A stretch of 64,000 nt of DNA from Streptomyces rapamycinicus NRRL 5491 (GTDB lineage: Bacteria; Actinomycetota; Actinomycetes; Streptomycetales; Streptomycetaceae), in assembly GCF_024298965.1 (NCBI RefSeq), contig NZ_CP085193.1:6944001-7008000 (forward strand), read 5' to 3'. The notes beneath the pieces are model-generated. The model searched no databases, had not been told where the DNA came from, and was given only the letters and a program-made list of their open reading frames with translations. A program made the position numbers and the translations under genes. How positions within the stretch are numbered: the stretch's first letter is position 1; each line of letters starts with the position of its first letter. Positions 9,009-17,602 of this stretch are shown one piece after another.

Positions 9009-9014
9009 CGAACC

Positions 9015-10364
9015 ATGCCTCCTGCCGATACCAGGGCGTCCACCGGGAACCACCGCGTGGACGCCTCCGCTTCGCCGTCCTCGAACCAGAACCAGAACCC
9101 GAACCCGAACCCGAACCCGGATTCCTCCGAGTCCGAGCGGATGAGCCCGGGCCACCCCGGCTACCTCCGGATGCGGCTCGCCCTCTTCACCGCGGGACTC
9201 GCCACCTTCGCCCTGCTCTACTCGACCCAGGCGCTGCTGCCCGCGATCTCCGACGATCTGCGGGTCCAGGCGGACCAGGCCAGCTGGAGCGTCTCCGCGG
9301 CCACCCTCGGCCTCGCGCTCGCGGTGGTACCGCTGAGCGCGCTGTCCGAGCGGTTCGGCCGGCGCGCCATGATGACCGTCTCGCTCACGGTCGCGGTCGT
9401 CCTCGCCCTGCTGGTGCCCTTCGCACCGGACCTGGGCTGGCTGATCGGGCTGCGGGCGGTCCAGGGCGCGGCGCTGGCCGGGATCCCGGCCTCCGCGATG
9501 GCGTACCTCTCGGAGGAGGTCCACCCGAAGGCGCTGATCGGCACGATCGGGCTGTTCGTGGCCGGTAACAGCGTCGGCGGGATGAGCGGCCGGATCGTCA
9601 CCGGCTGGGTCGCGGACGCGTGGGGCTGGCGGGCCGCGCTCGCCGCGGTCGGCGTGATGGCGCTGCTGTGCGCGGCCTCCTTCCGGATGCTGCTGCCCAA
9701 GGCCCGGCACTTCACCCCGGCCGAGGTGAGCCCGCGGGCGCTGGCCCGCACCCTCGCCGGGCATCTCTCCGATCCGCTGCTGTGCCGGCTGTACGCGATC
9801 GGCGCGCTGTTCATGACGGTCTTCGGCGGGGTCTACACGGTCATCGGCTACCGCCTGGTTGCCGAGCCCTTCGGGCTCTCCCAGAGCCTGGTCGGCTCGA
9901 TCTTCCTGATCTACCTGGTCGGCACGGTCTCCTCGGCGGCCACCGGCAAGCTCGTCGGCAGGCTCGGGCGGCGCGGCGCGTTGTACGTGGCGGTGTCCAC
10001 GACCGCGGCCGGGCTGCTGCTGTCCCTGCTGAACTCGATCCCGGCGGTGCTGGCCGGTCTGGTGCTGATCACCGCGGGCTTCTTCGCGGGCCACGCGGCG
10101 GCGTCCTCGGCGGTGAGCCGTACGGCCAAGACCGGACGCGCCCAGGCCGCGGCGCTCTACCAGGCGTCGTACTACATCGGCAGCAGCGTGGGCGGCGCGC
10201 TGGGCGCGCTCGCCTTCCACGTGGCCGGGTGGGGCGGCACGGTCACCATGGGCCTGGTGGCGGTCGGCGGCGCGGCGGCGATCACGGTGTACGCGACGCG
10301 GAAGGCGCGGGCCGCGCGGCGCGCGGAGGCCGCGCGGCGCGATCTGTGCGGTGTCCCGGCCTAG
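9015..10364 (+). CDS. MFS transporter (YnfM-like efflux type)
   Basis: A 449-aa major facilitator protein with twelve predicted helices. The inter-helix loop LSERFGRRAMM matches the family's motif A, and the first helix has FALLYSTQALLPAISDDL. The first 45 residues are hydrophilic, with a low-complexity Asn-Gln/Asn-Pro run near residues 24-35 before the first helix. The frame is open upstream, but ATG 9015 is the first good start and fits a leaderless promoter. It is divergent from the LysR gene, so it is probably the LysR target and exports or imports the LysR ligand; the substrate is unknown. A strong hairpin follows the stop. Confidence 0.9.
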   Translation: MPPADTRASTGNHRVDASASPSSNQNQNPNPNPNPDSSESERMSPGHPGYLRMRLALFTAGLATFALLYSTQALLPAISDDLRVQADQASWSVSAATLGLALAVVPLSALSERFGRRAMMTVSLTVAVVLALLVPFAPDLGWLIGLRAVQGAALAGIPASAMAYLSEEVHPKALIGTIGLFVAGNSVGGMSGRIVTGWVADAWGWRAALAAVGVMALLCAASFRMLLPKARHFTPAEVSPRALARTLAGHLSDPLLCRLYAIGALFMTVFGGVYTVIGYRLVAEPFGLSQSLVGSIFLIYLVGTVSSAATGKLVGRLGRRGALYVAVSTTAAGLLLSLLNSIPAVLAGLVLITAGFFAGHAAASSAVSRTAKTGRAQAAALYQASYYIGSSVGGALGALAFHVAGWGGTVTMGLVAVGGAAAITVYATRKARAARRAEAARRDLCGVPA

Positions 10365-10387
10365 CCTCGGCCCGACCCCCTGAAGCC

Positions 10388-10429
10388 CGAAGGGGCCGCT
10401 CCGCCACTGTCCGGCGAGCGGCCCCTTCG
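10388..10429 (+). terminator. Hairpin terminator after the MFS gene
   Basis: CGAAGGGGCCGCTC pairs perfectly with GAGCGGCCCCTTCG across a 14-nt loop, starting 23 nt after the MFS stop. No U-tract follows, as is usual in Streptomyces. Confidence 0.75.
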
Positions 10430-10488
10430 CCTACGCGGGCCTGGTTCGTGGGGACTTGGGCGTCCCCGCTCGGTCGGGTGCGGCTTTC

Positions 10489-10866
10489 GTCTCGCGCCTT
10501 CGGCGCATTTGAGCATGGGTCGGGGGGTGCCGGGCGCGGGCCTCGCCGCCGGGCGCCGGACCGGTGGGGCCGAGCGCCGGTGGCGGCGCCGGTAGTCCGG
10601 GGCCCGAGCCCGATGCCGGGCAGCCGGGGAGTACCCCCTCTCGAAATCGCGTGACAAATTAGTTGCGCCAGATCAAGCGTTTTCTGGAGGGGTACCCGGA
10701 GGGCCGTCCGGGATCGGCTCCCAGCCGCCCGCAGTCCGGCGGGACGCCGGCCATCGAGCACGGAAGCCGCCCCGGCGCCCACACCCACCGGCCCGCCGCC
10801 CGGCGGCGAGGCTCGCGCCTCCCACCCCCTGCCCCGCTGCTCAAATGCGCCGAAGGCGTGAGACGG
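10489..10866. repeat. Large imperfect inverted repeat in a 660-bp gene-free region
   Basis: The stretch from 10365 to 11025 has no convincing gene. Its ends carry a repeated unit in opposite orientation: GCCTTCGGCGCATTTGAGCA near 10498-10517 and its complement near 10840-10860. The homology continues inward (CCTCGCCGCCGGGCG and its complement), so arms of about 100 nt or more can pair. The centre (about 10625-10690) is less GC-rich and is bounded by GTACCCC/GGGGTAC. The right flank (10946-10995) carries the dispersed CACGCGGCGGAGCCGC repeat and a GCGCCCCTTCGGGGCGC hairpin. Confidence 0.6.
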
Positions 10867-11025
10867 CGCCGCGCCCGGCAGCGAACGCGGAGGTCCAACG
10901 CGGTTCCGCCGTTGTTCGTGCGCGGCGCCGCCGTGGCTGGTCGCGCCCACGCGGCGGAGCCGCACATCGACACAGCCCCGCGCCCCTTCGGGGCGCGCCC
11001 CCACCGCACCCGCGCGGCCAAGCGC

Positions 11026-11790
11026 TCAGCGGCCCAGGTTCGCTCCGAAGCCCGCCGCCAGTGGCATTCGCAGGCCCAGCGGCGGGGGAGCCGCCAGGGC
11101 GTCGGCCACCGGGCGGGAGAAGCCGGAGTGGAAGAGGGAGCCGAGGAGGAAGTCCGCGGCCAGCGCCTGCACCTCGGAGCGGTGCTGATGCAGCCCGTGC
11201 CCGTCGGTGTGCACCTCGAAGCGGCACACATCGCGGTTGGCCTTCTTCGCCCGTTCCGCCAGCCGGTAGGACAGCTCGGGGTCGGTGCGCTCGTCGTTCG
11301 TGCCGTGGGCGATGAGTACCTGCCGTCCGACCAGCTGTTTCACCGGCTCGGGTTCGAGCATCTCGTCCGGTGCCGGAAGCCAGGGCGCCAGCGCCACCAC
11401 CGAGGAGACGGCTTCGTGCCCGGCGGCGCGGAGGGCGGCGCGCCCGCCCATGCCGTGCCCCACGAGGCAGACCGGTATGTCGCCGTAGCGCCGCACCACC
11501 TCCTCCACGGCCCACGCCGTATCCGACGCGGCGTCGGCGGCAGCGCCGTTCCAGCCCCGGCGCCGGTAGTGGACGACATGGGCGGCCAGTCCCTCCTCCC
11601 GGCCCGCCCGGACCAGCCGCCGGGCCAGCGGCAGCGTGGCGGCCACCGAGAGTCTGGACGGCCGTCTGGTCCCGCTGGGCTCCCCCTCGGGGAGCAGCAG
11701 CACCACACCATGTACGGTCGTTCGCGCGGCGGCCGCGCCCATCGGCCGCCCCAGCCGTGCGCCCCGCTCGGGCAACGCTTGCTGAGCCAT
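11026..11790 (-). CDS. Alpha/beta-hydrolase-fold protein with a substituted nucleophile elbow
   Basis: A 254-aa dienelactone-hydrolase-like protein. The nucleophile elbow reads GHGMGG where the family has G-x-S-x-G, so the catalytic Ser is a Gly; the reverse complement of 11449-11466 confirms this. The other triad positions look intact: Asp in [10 protein letters not shown] and His in TDGHGLHQH. Either it is a non-hydrolytic member or the nucleophile is supplied differently. The ATG at 11790 ([10 protein letters not shown]) is the preferred start; the frame is open to 11862. It is divergent from add, with about 100 nt between starts. The 3' end abuts the repeat-rich region. Confidence 0.72.
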   Translation of the reverse strand: MAQQALPERGARLGRPMGAAAARTTVHGVVLLLPEGEPSGTRRPSRLSVAATLPLARRLVRAGREEGLAAHVVHYRRRGWNGAAADAASDTAWAVEEVVRRYGDIPVCLVGHGMGGRAALRAAGHEAVSSVVALAPWLPAPDEMLEPEPVKQLVGRQVLIAHGTNDERTDPELSYRLAERAKKANRDVCRFEVHTDGHGLHQHRSEVQALAADFLLGSLFHSGFSRPVADALAAPPPLGLRMPLAAGFGANLGR

Positions 11791-11865
11791 GGCGACACGA
11801 TCGCAGAAGGATTGGTGTACTCCACTACCCGTGCGGGTCACTGTTGCGTATCTATCCCTCACGTT

Positions 11866-11877
11866 CTACGCGCGTAG
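11866..11877. promoter_or_regulatory. CTACGCGCGTAG operator candidate, add promoter
   Basis: A perfect 12-nt palindrome ending 16 nt before the add start codon. A -10-like TACGCT lies at 11882-11887, so the palindrome sits within the core promoter, where a bound protein would block polymerase. The same 12-mer occurs before deoC and the purine nucleoside phosphorylase gene and, as far as I could find, nowhere else in the window. Confidence 0.7.
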
Positions 11878-11893
11878 GGGCTACGCTGCCCAG

Positions 11894-13060
11894 ATGACGA
11901 GCGAGCACACCCACGAACCCACCCCCGAACAGATCCACCGCGCCCCCAAGGTGCTGCTGCACGACCACCTCGACGGTGGGCTGCGCCCGGGCACCATCGT
12001 CGACCTCGCGAGGGAGACCGGGTACGACGCGCTCCCGGAGACCGAGCCCGACAAGCTGGGCATCTGGTTCCGCGAGGCGGCGGACTCCGGGTCGCTGGAG
12101 CGCTATCTGGAGACGTTCTCCCACACCGTCGGTGTGATGCAGACCCGCGACGCGCTCGTCAGGGTCGCCGCCGAATGCGCCGAGGACCTCGCCGAGGACG
12201 GCGTCGTCTACGCCGAGATCCGCTACGCCCCCGAGCAGCACCTGGACGGCGGGCTGACCCTGGAGCAGGTCGTCGAGGCGGTCAACGAGGGGTTCCGCGA
12301 GGGTGAGCGGCGGGCCTGGGAGAACGGCCACCGCATCCGCGTCGGCGCGTTGCTGACCGCGATGCGCCACGCGGCCCGCGCCCTGGAGATCGCCGAACTC
12401 GCCAACCGCTACCGCGACCTGGGCGTGGTCGGCTTCGACATCGCGGGCGCCGAGGCCGGTTTCCCGCCCACCCGCCACCTGGACGCCTTCGAGTATCTGA
12501 AGCGGGAGAACAACCACTTCACGATCCACGCGGGCGAGGCCTTCGGACTGCCGTCCATCTGGCAGGCACTCCAGTGGTGCGGCGCCGACCGGCTGGGTCA
12601 CGGCGTCCGCATCATCGACGACATCGAGGTCGGGGACGACGGCTCGCTCACCCTCGGCCGCCTCGCCTCGTACGTCCGTGACAAGCGCATCCCGCTGGAG
12701 CTGTGCCCGACCTCCAACCTCCAGACCGGCGCGGCCAGTTCCTACGCCGAGCACCCCATCGGGCTGCTCCGCCGGCTGCATTTCCGCGCCACCGTGAATA
12801 CGGATAATCGTCTGATGAGCGGGACGAGCATGAGCGGAGAATTCCAGCATCTTGTATCAACGTTCCATTACACGCTCGACGACATGCAATGGTTCACGGT
12901 CAATGCGATGAAATCGGCCTTCATTCCTTTTGGCGAACGTCTGGCGATGATCAATGACGTCATCAAGCCTGGATACGCCGAGTTGAAGTCCGAATGGCTG
13001 TTCCGCAATGTGGCCTCCGCATCGGCTGTGACCAGGGATTCCGCGCCCGAGAGCGGCTGA
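11894..13060 (+). CDS. add: Adenosine deaminase
   Basis: Deaminates adenosine and deoxyadenosine to inosine and deoxyinosine, the substrates of the purine nucleoside phosphorylase encoded at 31.1 kb. The 388-aa length is typical. Metal ligands appear as LHDHLDG near residue 22 (H-x-H), the catalytic element HAGEAFG near residue 210, and GHGVRI plus [10 protein letters not shown] near residues 236-280. The start ATG 11894 has no ribosome site and is 7 nt after a TACGCT -10 box, so the mRNA may be leaderless. A CTACGCGCGTAG palindrome overlaps the promoter. The last 90 codons use more A/T than the rest, seen from about base 12780 on. Confidence 0.96.
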   Translation: MTSEHTHEPTPEQIHRAPKVLLHDHLDGGLRPGTIVDLARETGYDALPETEPDKLGIWFREAADSGSLERYLETFSHTVGVMQTRDALVRVAAECAEDLAEDGVVYAEIRYAPEQHLDGGLTLEQVVEAVNEGFREGERRAWENGHRIRVGALLTAMRHAARALEIAELANRYRDLGVVGFDIAGAEAGFPPTRHLDAFEYLKRENNHFTIHAGEAFGLPSIWQALQWCGADRLGHGVRIIDDIEVGDDGSLTLGRLASYVRDKRIPLELCPTSNLQTGAASSYAEHPIGLLRRLHFRATVNTDNRLMSGTSMSGEFQHLVSTFHYTLDDMQWFTVNAMKSAFIPFGERLAMINDVIKPGYAELKSEWLFRNVASASAVTRDSAPESG

Positions 13061-13184
13061 GCGGGCGCATCCGGCACCTGACCCGGGCGGGGCAGCGAAG
13101 GCCGTTTTCGGTGTTTGCGGGCAGCCGAAATCCATGGCTACGTTTCCGTATCGGTCAAGCCCCCGTCTCAAGGACAGATTTCTG

Positions 13185-13427
13185 ATGAAGCAGGGAACCC
13201 TCAAGACTCTCGGTGTCATTGCCCTCGGTGCCGCCGCCGTCGTCGCCGGAGGCAGCGCCGCGTCCGCGGCGCCGGTCCCTGGTGGCTCCGCGGGCCGTGT
13301 CGCCGCCCCGGGGCAGCCAGCCGCGCCCGCCAAGCCCGCCGCCCCCCAGGCCAAGCCCGCCCAGGGCATGCTGGGGCAGCTCCCGCTGGGGAATCTGCCG
13401 ACCGGCGGCCTCATCAAGCTGGGCTGA
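13185..13427 (+). CDS. Small secreted protein, Ala/Pro-rich
   Basis: An 80-aa protein with a clear Sec signal: MKQGTLKTLG, then a hydrophobic VIALGAAAVVAGG and cleavage after ASA near residue 28. The mature part is about 50 residues, rich in Ala, Pro, Gly and Lys, ending in LPLGNLPTGGLIKLG. AAGGACAG at 13170-13177 serves as ribosome site for ATG 13185. It has no cysteine, so it is not a chaplin or lipoprotein. I recognise no function; similar small secreted proteins are common in Streptomyces. A strong hairpin follows. Confidence 0.7.
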   Translation: MKQGTLKTLGVIALGAAAVVAGGSAASAAPVPGGSAGRVAAPGQPAAPAKPAAPQAKPAQGMLGQLPLGNLPTGGLIKLG

Positions 13428-13444
13428 ACCCCGCCCGGGCACAC

Positions 13445-13484
13445 GGCCGGGCCGCACATCCCGATGGGAGTGTGCGGCCCGGCC
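13445..13484. terminator. Bidirectional hairpin terminator
   Basis: GGCCGGGCCGCACA and TGTGCGGCCCGGCC form a 14-bp perfect stem with a 12-nt loop. It lies between the convergent genes for the small secreted protein and the PspC protein, so it can serve both. Confidence 0.8.
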
Positions 13485-13536
13485 ATTTCCGTATGAGTAC
13501 CTGTGCGGGGTTACGCCGCGGCGTAGGCGCGCCGGG

Positions 13537-13740
13537 TCACCACGCCTCGCGGTAGGCGTCCTCCGCCGGAAGCAGGACCCACAGCGCGAGATAGAGCAGG
13601 AACTGCGGCCCCGGCAGCAGACATGAGACCACGAAGAGCACCCGCATCGTCGTCGGGGTGGTACCGAAGCGCCGGGCGAGACCGGCACAGACACCGGCGA
13701 TCTTCTTGTCGTGGCGGGGGCGGACCAGCGGTGCGGCCAT
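13537..13740 (-). CDS. PspC-domain membrane protein
   Basis: A 67-aa single-domain PspC protein. HDKKIAGVCAGLARRFGTTPTTMRVLFVV covers the domain signature, followed by one hydrophobic stretch (CLLPGPQFLLYLALWVLLP). PspC proteins sit in the membrane and are linked to envelope-stress responses; this short form has no ATPase or kinase partner nearby. ATG 13740 is chosen because GAGGAG is 8 nt upstream; the GTG at 13749 overlaps that site. Confidence 0.85.
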   Translation of the reverse strand: MAAPLVRPRHDKKIAGVCAGLARRFGTTPTTMRVLFVVSCLLPGPQFLLYLALWVLLPAEDAYREAW

Positions 13741-13800
13741 GATGGGCACTCCTCGTCGTCGGGTGGGCTCGGGAAGAGCTGGTTCCCGATGTCCTCAACG

Positions 13801-14376
13801 CTATGTCCGCGAGCTGGAGGAGACATCGCTCCACGGTGCGATCCCGACCCTGGGAATCGTCGGGGTCGGGGCCTGGGCGCCGTCGTTCCGGGGGAGGGGG
13901 GCCGCCCGCCCCCGGTCGGCCCGGCGGCGGAGCCACGCCCGTACGGCGGGGACCACCAGCACGTGTGCGAGGGCGACCCCGACGGTGTTCAGCAGCACCG
14001 TGTCCACGTTCATGATCTGCCCGGTCAGCTCGCTGCGCAGCAGCGCGAACCCCATGGCCGCCATCGCCCCGGTGAAGGCCGTACGGATCAGCGAGGCCAG
14101 CGGATACGCCTCCACCCGGCCCGCGGCCAGCGGCAGCAGCACCCCGAGCGGGGCGAGCAGCAGCAGCCCGCCCCCGATGGAGCGGGCGGCCGACCAGGGG
14201 CTGAGCGCCAGATCGGCGCGGATGGTGGCCAGTGGTTCGAGGGTCGCCGCGGAAACCCAGGGGACGTTCACCGGTCGCAGGGTCAGCCAGCAGACGAACG
14301 AGAGGTGTGCCACGAGGAGCACGAAGCCCGCGATGCGGTAGCGGAAGGCGGCCCTGCGGCCGAAAGGACCCTGCAC
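13801..14376 (-). CDS. VanZ-family membrane protein
   Basis: A 191-aa protein with four or five hydrophobic segments and the VanZ pattern: a first helix ending WLTLRPVN, then GGGLLLLAPLGVLLPL, and a last helix with NVDTVLLNTVGVALAHVLV. VanZ relatives give low-level teicoplanin resistance in some bacteria, but most members have unknown roles. The start is GTG 14376. The C-terminal 35 residues are hydrophilic and Arg/Pro-rich. It lies downstream of the afsQ2 lipoprotein gene on the same strand, 113 nt away, so co-transcription with the afsQ operon is possible. Confidence 0.8.
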   Translation of the reverse strand: MQGPFGRRAAFRYRIAGFVLLVAHLSFVCWLTLRPVNVPWVSAATLEPLATIRADLALSPWSAARSIGGGLLLLAPLGVLLPLAAGRVEAYPLASLIRTAFTGAMAAMGFALLRSELTGQIMNVDTVLLNTVGVALAHVLVVPAVRAWLRRRADRGRAAPLPRNDGAQAPTPTIPRVGIAPWSDVSSSSRT

Positions 14377-14489
14377 GAAAATCAGGACGCCGCACGCGGG
14401 GGTCGCGGTTCCGCCCTCACCCCGCTGGTCAGCACCTTGTTACTGACAAGTCGCCGACCTGGGACGGGGCGGTACCGACAGGTGACGAA

Positions 14490-15104
14490 TCAGGACACCA
14501 GCACCCCGGAGTTGACCGCGATCATCGGATTGCGGCGCATCTCCTCGGTGCACTGGTACGCCTTGAGCGGATCCCGCTGGCTGTCCGGGCCGCCCAGCAC
14601 CACCTTGCCGTCGTCGCCGGCCACCGTGGTGTCCGCGAAGGTGCAGACGATCTGGGCGAGCGCCAGGGACTGGATCTCCTCCGGCGGCCGGTTCAGCCGC
14701 AGCGCGCTGTCCGGGTCGCCCTTGGCCGGACCGGAGATCTCCATCCAGTCCTCGACCGCCGTGGAGAACCCGGCCGACACCTCGGCCGCCGACGGCGGCA
14801 GCCGCAACTGCTCCAGCAGCGCCCGGGCGACCCGCACCGGCTCCCGGGACGTCTTCTCGTCGCCCTGCCGGGTGGTCCGGCTCACCGACAGGATCCGCGA
14901 CGAGCACAGCAGATAGATCCGCACGGAGACCCGGCCCATCCCCTCGGCGGCCCGCTCCGACTCCGGCGCCCGGCAGGACGCCCGCGAGGGCGCGGCCCCG
15001 GCGTCCACCGGCACCGAGGTGCCCCGTATCCCGCACCCGGCCGCCAGCAGCGCGACCGCGCCGGTCAGCAGGAGGGCGGCCGACCGGGTCCAGCGCGCGC
15101 TCAT
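14490..15104 (-). CDS. Lipoprotein of the afsQ operon
   Basis: A 204-aa lipoprotein. The signal is ARWTRSAALLLTGAVALLAAGC, with a lipobox L-A-A-G-C, so Cys 24 is the lipidated residue. The mature domain has conserved-looking LRLPPSAAEVSAGFSTAV and IVCTFADTT, similar to GerMN-like domains. The start overlaps the afsQ2 stop (ATGA), so it is translationally coupled to the sensor kinase. From memory, S. coelicolor has a lipoprotein gene in the same position (SCO4905), which suggests that it helps signal sensing by AfsQ2. That role is inference. Confidence 0.82.
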   Translation of the reverse strand: MSARWTRSAALLLTGAVALLAAGCGIRGTSVPVDAGAAPSRASCRAPESERAAEGMGRVSVRIYLLCSSRILSVSRTTRQGDEKTSREPVRVARALLEQLRLPPSAAEVSAGFSTAVEDWMEISGPAKGDPDSALRLNRPPEEIQSLALAQIVCTFADTTVAGDDGKVVLGGPDSQRDPLKAYQCTEEMRRNPMIAVNSGVLVS

Positions 15105-16663
15105 GGCCTGCCCTCCTCGTCCCGGCCCGTGGCTCTGCCGGGGCCCTTGCCCTCGGACTCCTCGGCCTCGTCGGAGGCGATCCGGGAGGCGTCCATCGGC
15201 AGCCGCAGTGTGAAGACCGCGCCGCTCTCCGGCGAGTTCGCGGCGCTGATGTCGCCGCCGTGGATATGCGCGTTCTCCATCGCGATCGACAGTCCGAGCC
15301 CGCTGCCCTCCGAGCGGGGGCGGGACGCGCTCGCCTTGTAGAAGCGGTCGAAGACATGCGGCAGCACATCCTCGGGGATGCCGGGCCCGTGGTCCCGGAC
15401 CTTGATCAGCAGCTCATCGCCGTCGGTGCGCACCGAGACCCGCACCGGCGAGCCGCCGTGCTTGAGCGCGTTCCCGATCAGATTCGCCAGGATCACATCC
15501 AGCCGCCGGGGATCCAGCCGGGCCACGATCCCGCGCGCCGCGTCCAGCTCCACCGCGTCCAGCCAGGCGCGGGCGTCGATGCACGCCGTCACCTGATCGG
15601 CGACATCGACGTCGTCGAGCACCAGCCGGGCCGTGCCCGCGTCGAAGCGGGTCACCTCCATCAGGTTCTCCACCAGGTCGTTCAGCCGCCGGGTCTCGCT
15701 CACCACCAGCTGCACCGCCGGAGCGATCATCGGGTCGAGCGAATCGGCCTCCTCCTCCAGCACCTCGGTGACGGCCGTGATCGCGGTGAGCGGCGTCCGC
15801 AGCTCATGCGACATGTCCGCGACGAAGCGCCGGCTGGACGCCTCCCGCCCCGACAGCTCCGCCACCCGCTTCTGCAGCCGCTCCGCGGCCCGGTTGAAGG
15901 TGTGGGAGAGATTGGCCAGCTCATCGGAGCCGGAGACCTGCAGCCGGGTGTCGAGATGCCCCTCGCCCAGCCGGTGCGCCGCCTCCCCGAGCCGCTGCAC
16001 CGGCCGCAGCACCGTGGCCGCGGCGGCCTGCGCCAGCAGCGCGGCGCCGATCAGCGCGAGCCCGGTGGCGATCCCCAGCGACCAGGCCAGGGAGTTCAGA
16101 TCCTGGCGCTCGGTGTCCAGGGACTTGAGCAGGTAGCCGGTCGGCCCGCCGCCGTTCACCTTGGCCCCGCCGACCAGGTACGGGGTGCCGCCCAGCGTGA
16201 TCCGCTGCCAGTAGAGGTGGTACGGGGCGGTGTTCCCCTTGCCCACCGGGCGCTTCTGGTCCACCGCGCGCCGCAGCGAGGAGGGCACCACATCGAGGGT
16301 GAACAGATCCTTGTCCGAGGCCGCCGGGCAGCTTCCGGCGTCCTTCGTCCGGGTGATCAGCAGCACCTCGTACTTCTGGGTGTTGTCCGCCATACGACCC
16401 GCCGCCTCACGCAATTCGGAACAGGTGGGGACGGAGGGCAACGGGTCGGTGTCGTCCTTCAGCGACTTGCGGAACTCGTCCAGCGCCGCGTCCTGGGTAC
16501 GGGTGAGCACCGCGTCCCGGTTCAGCCAGTACGCGATGGCGGACGCGGACACTGCGGCCGTCAGCGCCACCAGGCCGAATACCAGCATCAGCCGCAGCCG
16601 GAGGCTGAACCACCGCAAGAGCCCCGCGGCCCAGCCCCGGGCCCGACCGGGCTCGTCGCTCAC
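15101..16663 (-). CDS. afsQ2: Sensor histidine kinase AfsQ2
   Basis: A membrane sensor kinase that phosphorylates AfsQ1. Two membrane helices (near residues 17-45 and 185-215) flank an extracytoplasmic sensor domain; HAMP follows, then DMSHELRTPLTA with the phospho-His, an N-box (ILANLIGNALKHGG), and G-boxes (VRDHGPGIP, GSGLGLSI). The GTG at 16663 gives 520 aa; the frame is open to 16759, but that would overlap afsQ1 by 35 nt. It follows afsQ1 by 61 nt and overlaps the lipoprotein gene. Identification as AfsQ2 rests on the kinase type together with divergent sigQ and the AfsQ1 box. Confidence 0.9.
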   Translation of the reverse strand: MSDEPGRARGWAAGLLRWFSLRLRLMLVFGLVALTAAVSASAIAYWLNRDAVLTRTQDAALDEFRKSLKDDTDPLPSVPTCSELREAAGRMADNTQKYEVLLITRTKDAGSCPAASDKDLFTLDVVPSSLRRAVDQKRPVGKGNTAPYHLYWQRITLGGTPYLVGGAKVNGGGPTGYLLKSLDTERQDLNSLAWSLGIATGLALIGAALLAQAAAATVLRPVQRLGEAAHRLGEGHLDTRLQVSGSDELANLSHTFNRAAERLQKRVAELSGREASSRRFVADMSHELRTPLTAITAVTEVLEEEADSLDPMIAPAVQLVVSETRRLNDLVENLMEVTRFDAGTARLVLDDVDVADQVTACIDARAWLDAVELDAARGIVARLDPRRLDVILANLIGNALKHGGSPVRVSVRTDGDELLIKVRDHGPGIPEDVLPHVFDRFYKASASRPRSEGSGLGLSIAMENAHIHGGDISAANSPESGAVFTLRLPMDASRIASDEAEESEGKGPGRATGRDEEGRP

Positions 16664-16724
16664 TGCGCTCAATTCCGTACTTCTCCGCCCCCGTGCGCGC
16701 GGCACACCGTATTGCTCACCGTGC

Positions 16725-17411
16725 TCACTGTGGCGTGTCCAGCCGGTACCCGACCCCACGCACCGTACGGATCAGGGTCGGCGACGACGGCACGTCCTCC
16801 ACCTTCGCGCGCAGCCGCTGTACGCATGCGTCGACCAGCCGCGAGTCCCCCAGGTAGTCGTGCTCCCACACCAGCCGCAGCAGCTGCTGCCGGGACAGCG
16901 CCTGCCCCGGACGGCGGCTGAGCTCCAGCAGAAGCCGCAGCTCAGTGGGGGTGAGCTGGAGATCCTCGCCGTTCTTGGTGACCGTCATGGCCGCGCGGTC
17001 GATCAGCAGATTGCCGAAGGCCGCGGAGTCATTGGCCTCCCGCTCCCCGCGCCGCAGCACCGCGCGGATCCGGGCGTCCAGCACCCGGCCCTGCACGGGT
17101 TTGACCACATAGTCGTCGGCACCGGACTCCAGGCCGACCACGACGTCGATGTCATCGCTGCGCGCGGTCAGCAGGATGATCGGCAACTGGTCGGTACGGC
17201 GGATCCGGCGGCACACCTCGAAGCCGTCGATCCCGGGCAGCATCACATCGAGCACGATCAGATCCGGCCGCTGCTCACGCAGCAGTTTCAGGCCGTCCTC
17301 GCCCGTCGCCGCGGTCGCCACACGGTGGCCCTGGCGAGACAGCGAGAGTTCGAGGGCCGTGCGGATGGCGTCGTCGTCCTCGATCAGCAACAGGAAAGGC
17401 ACGTTGGTCAT
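16725..17411 (-). CDS. afsQ1: Response regulator AfsQ1
   Basis: A 228-aa OmpR/PhoB-type regulator. The receiver domain has the acidic pair DDD at residues 12-14, phospho-acceptor D55 in VLDVMLPG, T in LLTAR and K in YVVKP. The winged-helix DNA-binding domain covers about residues 130-228, ending RTVRGVGYRLD. In S. coelicolor AfsQ1 affects antibiotic production and nitrogen metabolism and activates sigQ. The gene is divergent from sigQ, and a match to the published AfsQ1 motif lies between them, which supports the name. ATG 17411 is a clear start. Confidence 0.93.
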   Translation of the reverse strand: MTNVPFLLLIEDDDAIRTALELSLSRQGHRVATAATGEDGLKLLREQRPDLIVLDVMLPGIDGFEVCRRIRRTDQLPIILLTARSDDIDVVVGLESGADDYVVKPVQGRVLDARIRAVLRRGEREANDSAAFGNLLIDRAAMTVTKNGEDLQLTPTELRLLLELSRRPGQALSRQQLLRLVWEHDYLGDSRLVDACVQRLRAKVEDVPSSPTLIRTVRGVGYRLDTPQ

Positions 17412-17468
17412 TCTGGCCTACAAGGGGCCTGTAGTTCGACCGTCAGGGGTTTATCGGTCCGATCGCCT

Positions 17469-17484
17469 GTGACGAGCCTGTGAC
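17469..17484 (+). promoter_or_regulatory. AfsQ1 box upstream of sigQ
   Basis: GTGAC-GAGCCT-GTGAC is an exact match to the GTnAC-N6-GTnAC direct repeat reported for S. coelicolor AfsQ1. It lies between the divergent afsQ1 and sigQ genes, 58 nt from the afsQ1 start and about 118 nt from the sigQ start. Confidence 0.8.
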
Positions 17485-17602
17485 AGTCGACAGACACCCC
17501 CATGAAACTGGCCCGGCAAAGTCTTCTGTGCACCGGGCGGAACACACCGGCCGGGGCAGCCAGAAGCCAGACCGACCAGGCTCCATCGACGGGGGGCGCG
17601 AA

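Noticed and set aside
13134..13184. Upstream start of the small secreted protein at ATG 13134
   Set aside because: It would place charged residues before the signal peptide; ATG 13185 has a good ribosome site and a normal signal sequence.
16664..16759. N-terminal extension of AfsQ2 into afsQ1
   Set aside because: It would overlap afsQ1 by 35 nt and adds a non-conserved-looking segment; GTG 16663 is sufficient.
17480..17602. Upstream extension of SigQ from GTG 17480
   Set aside because: The start overlaps the AfsQ1 box, has no ribosome site, and the added sequence is not sigma-factor-like.
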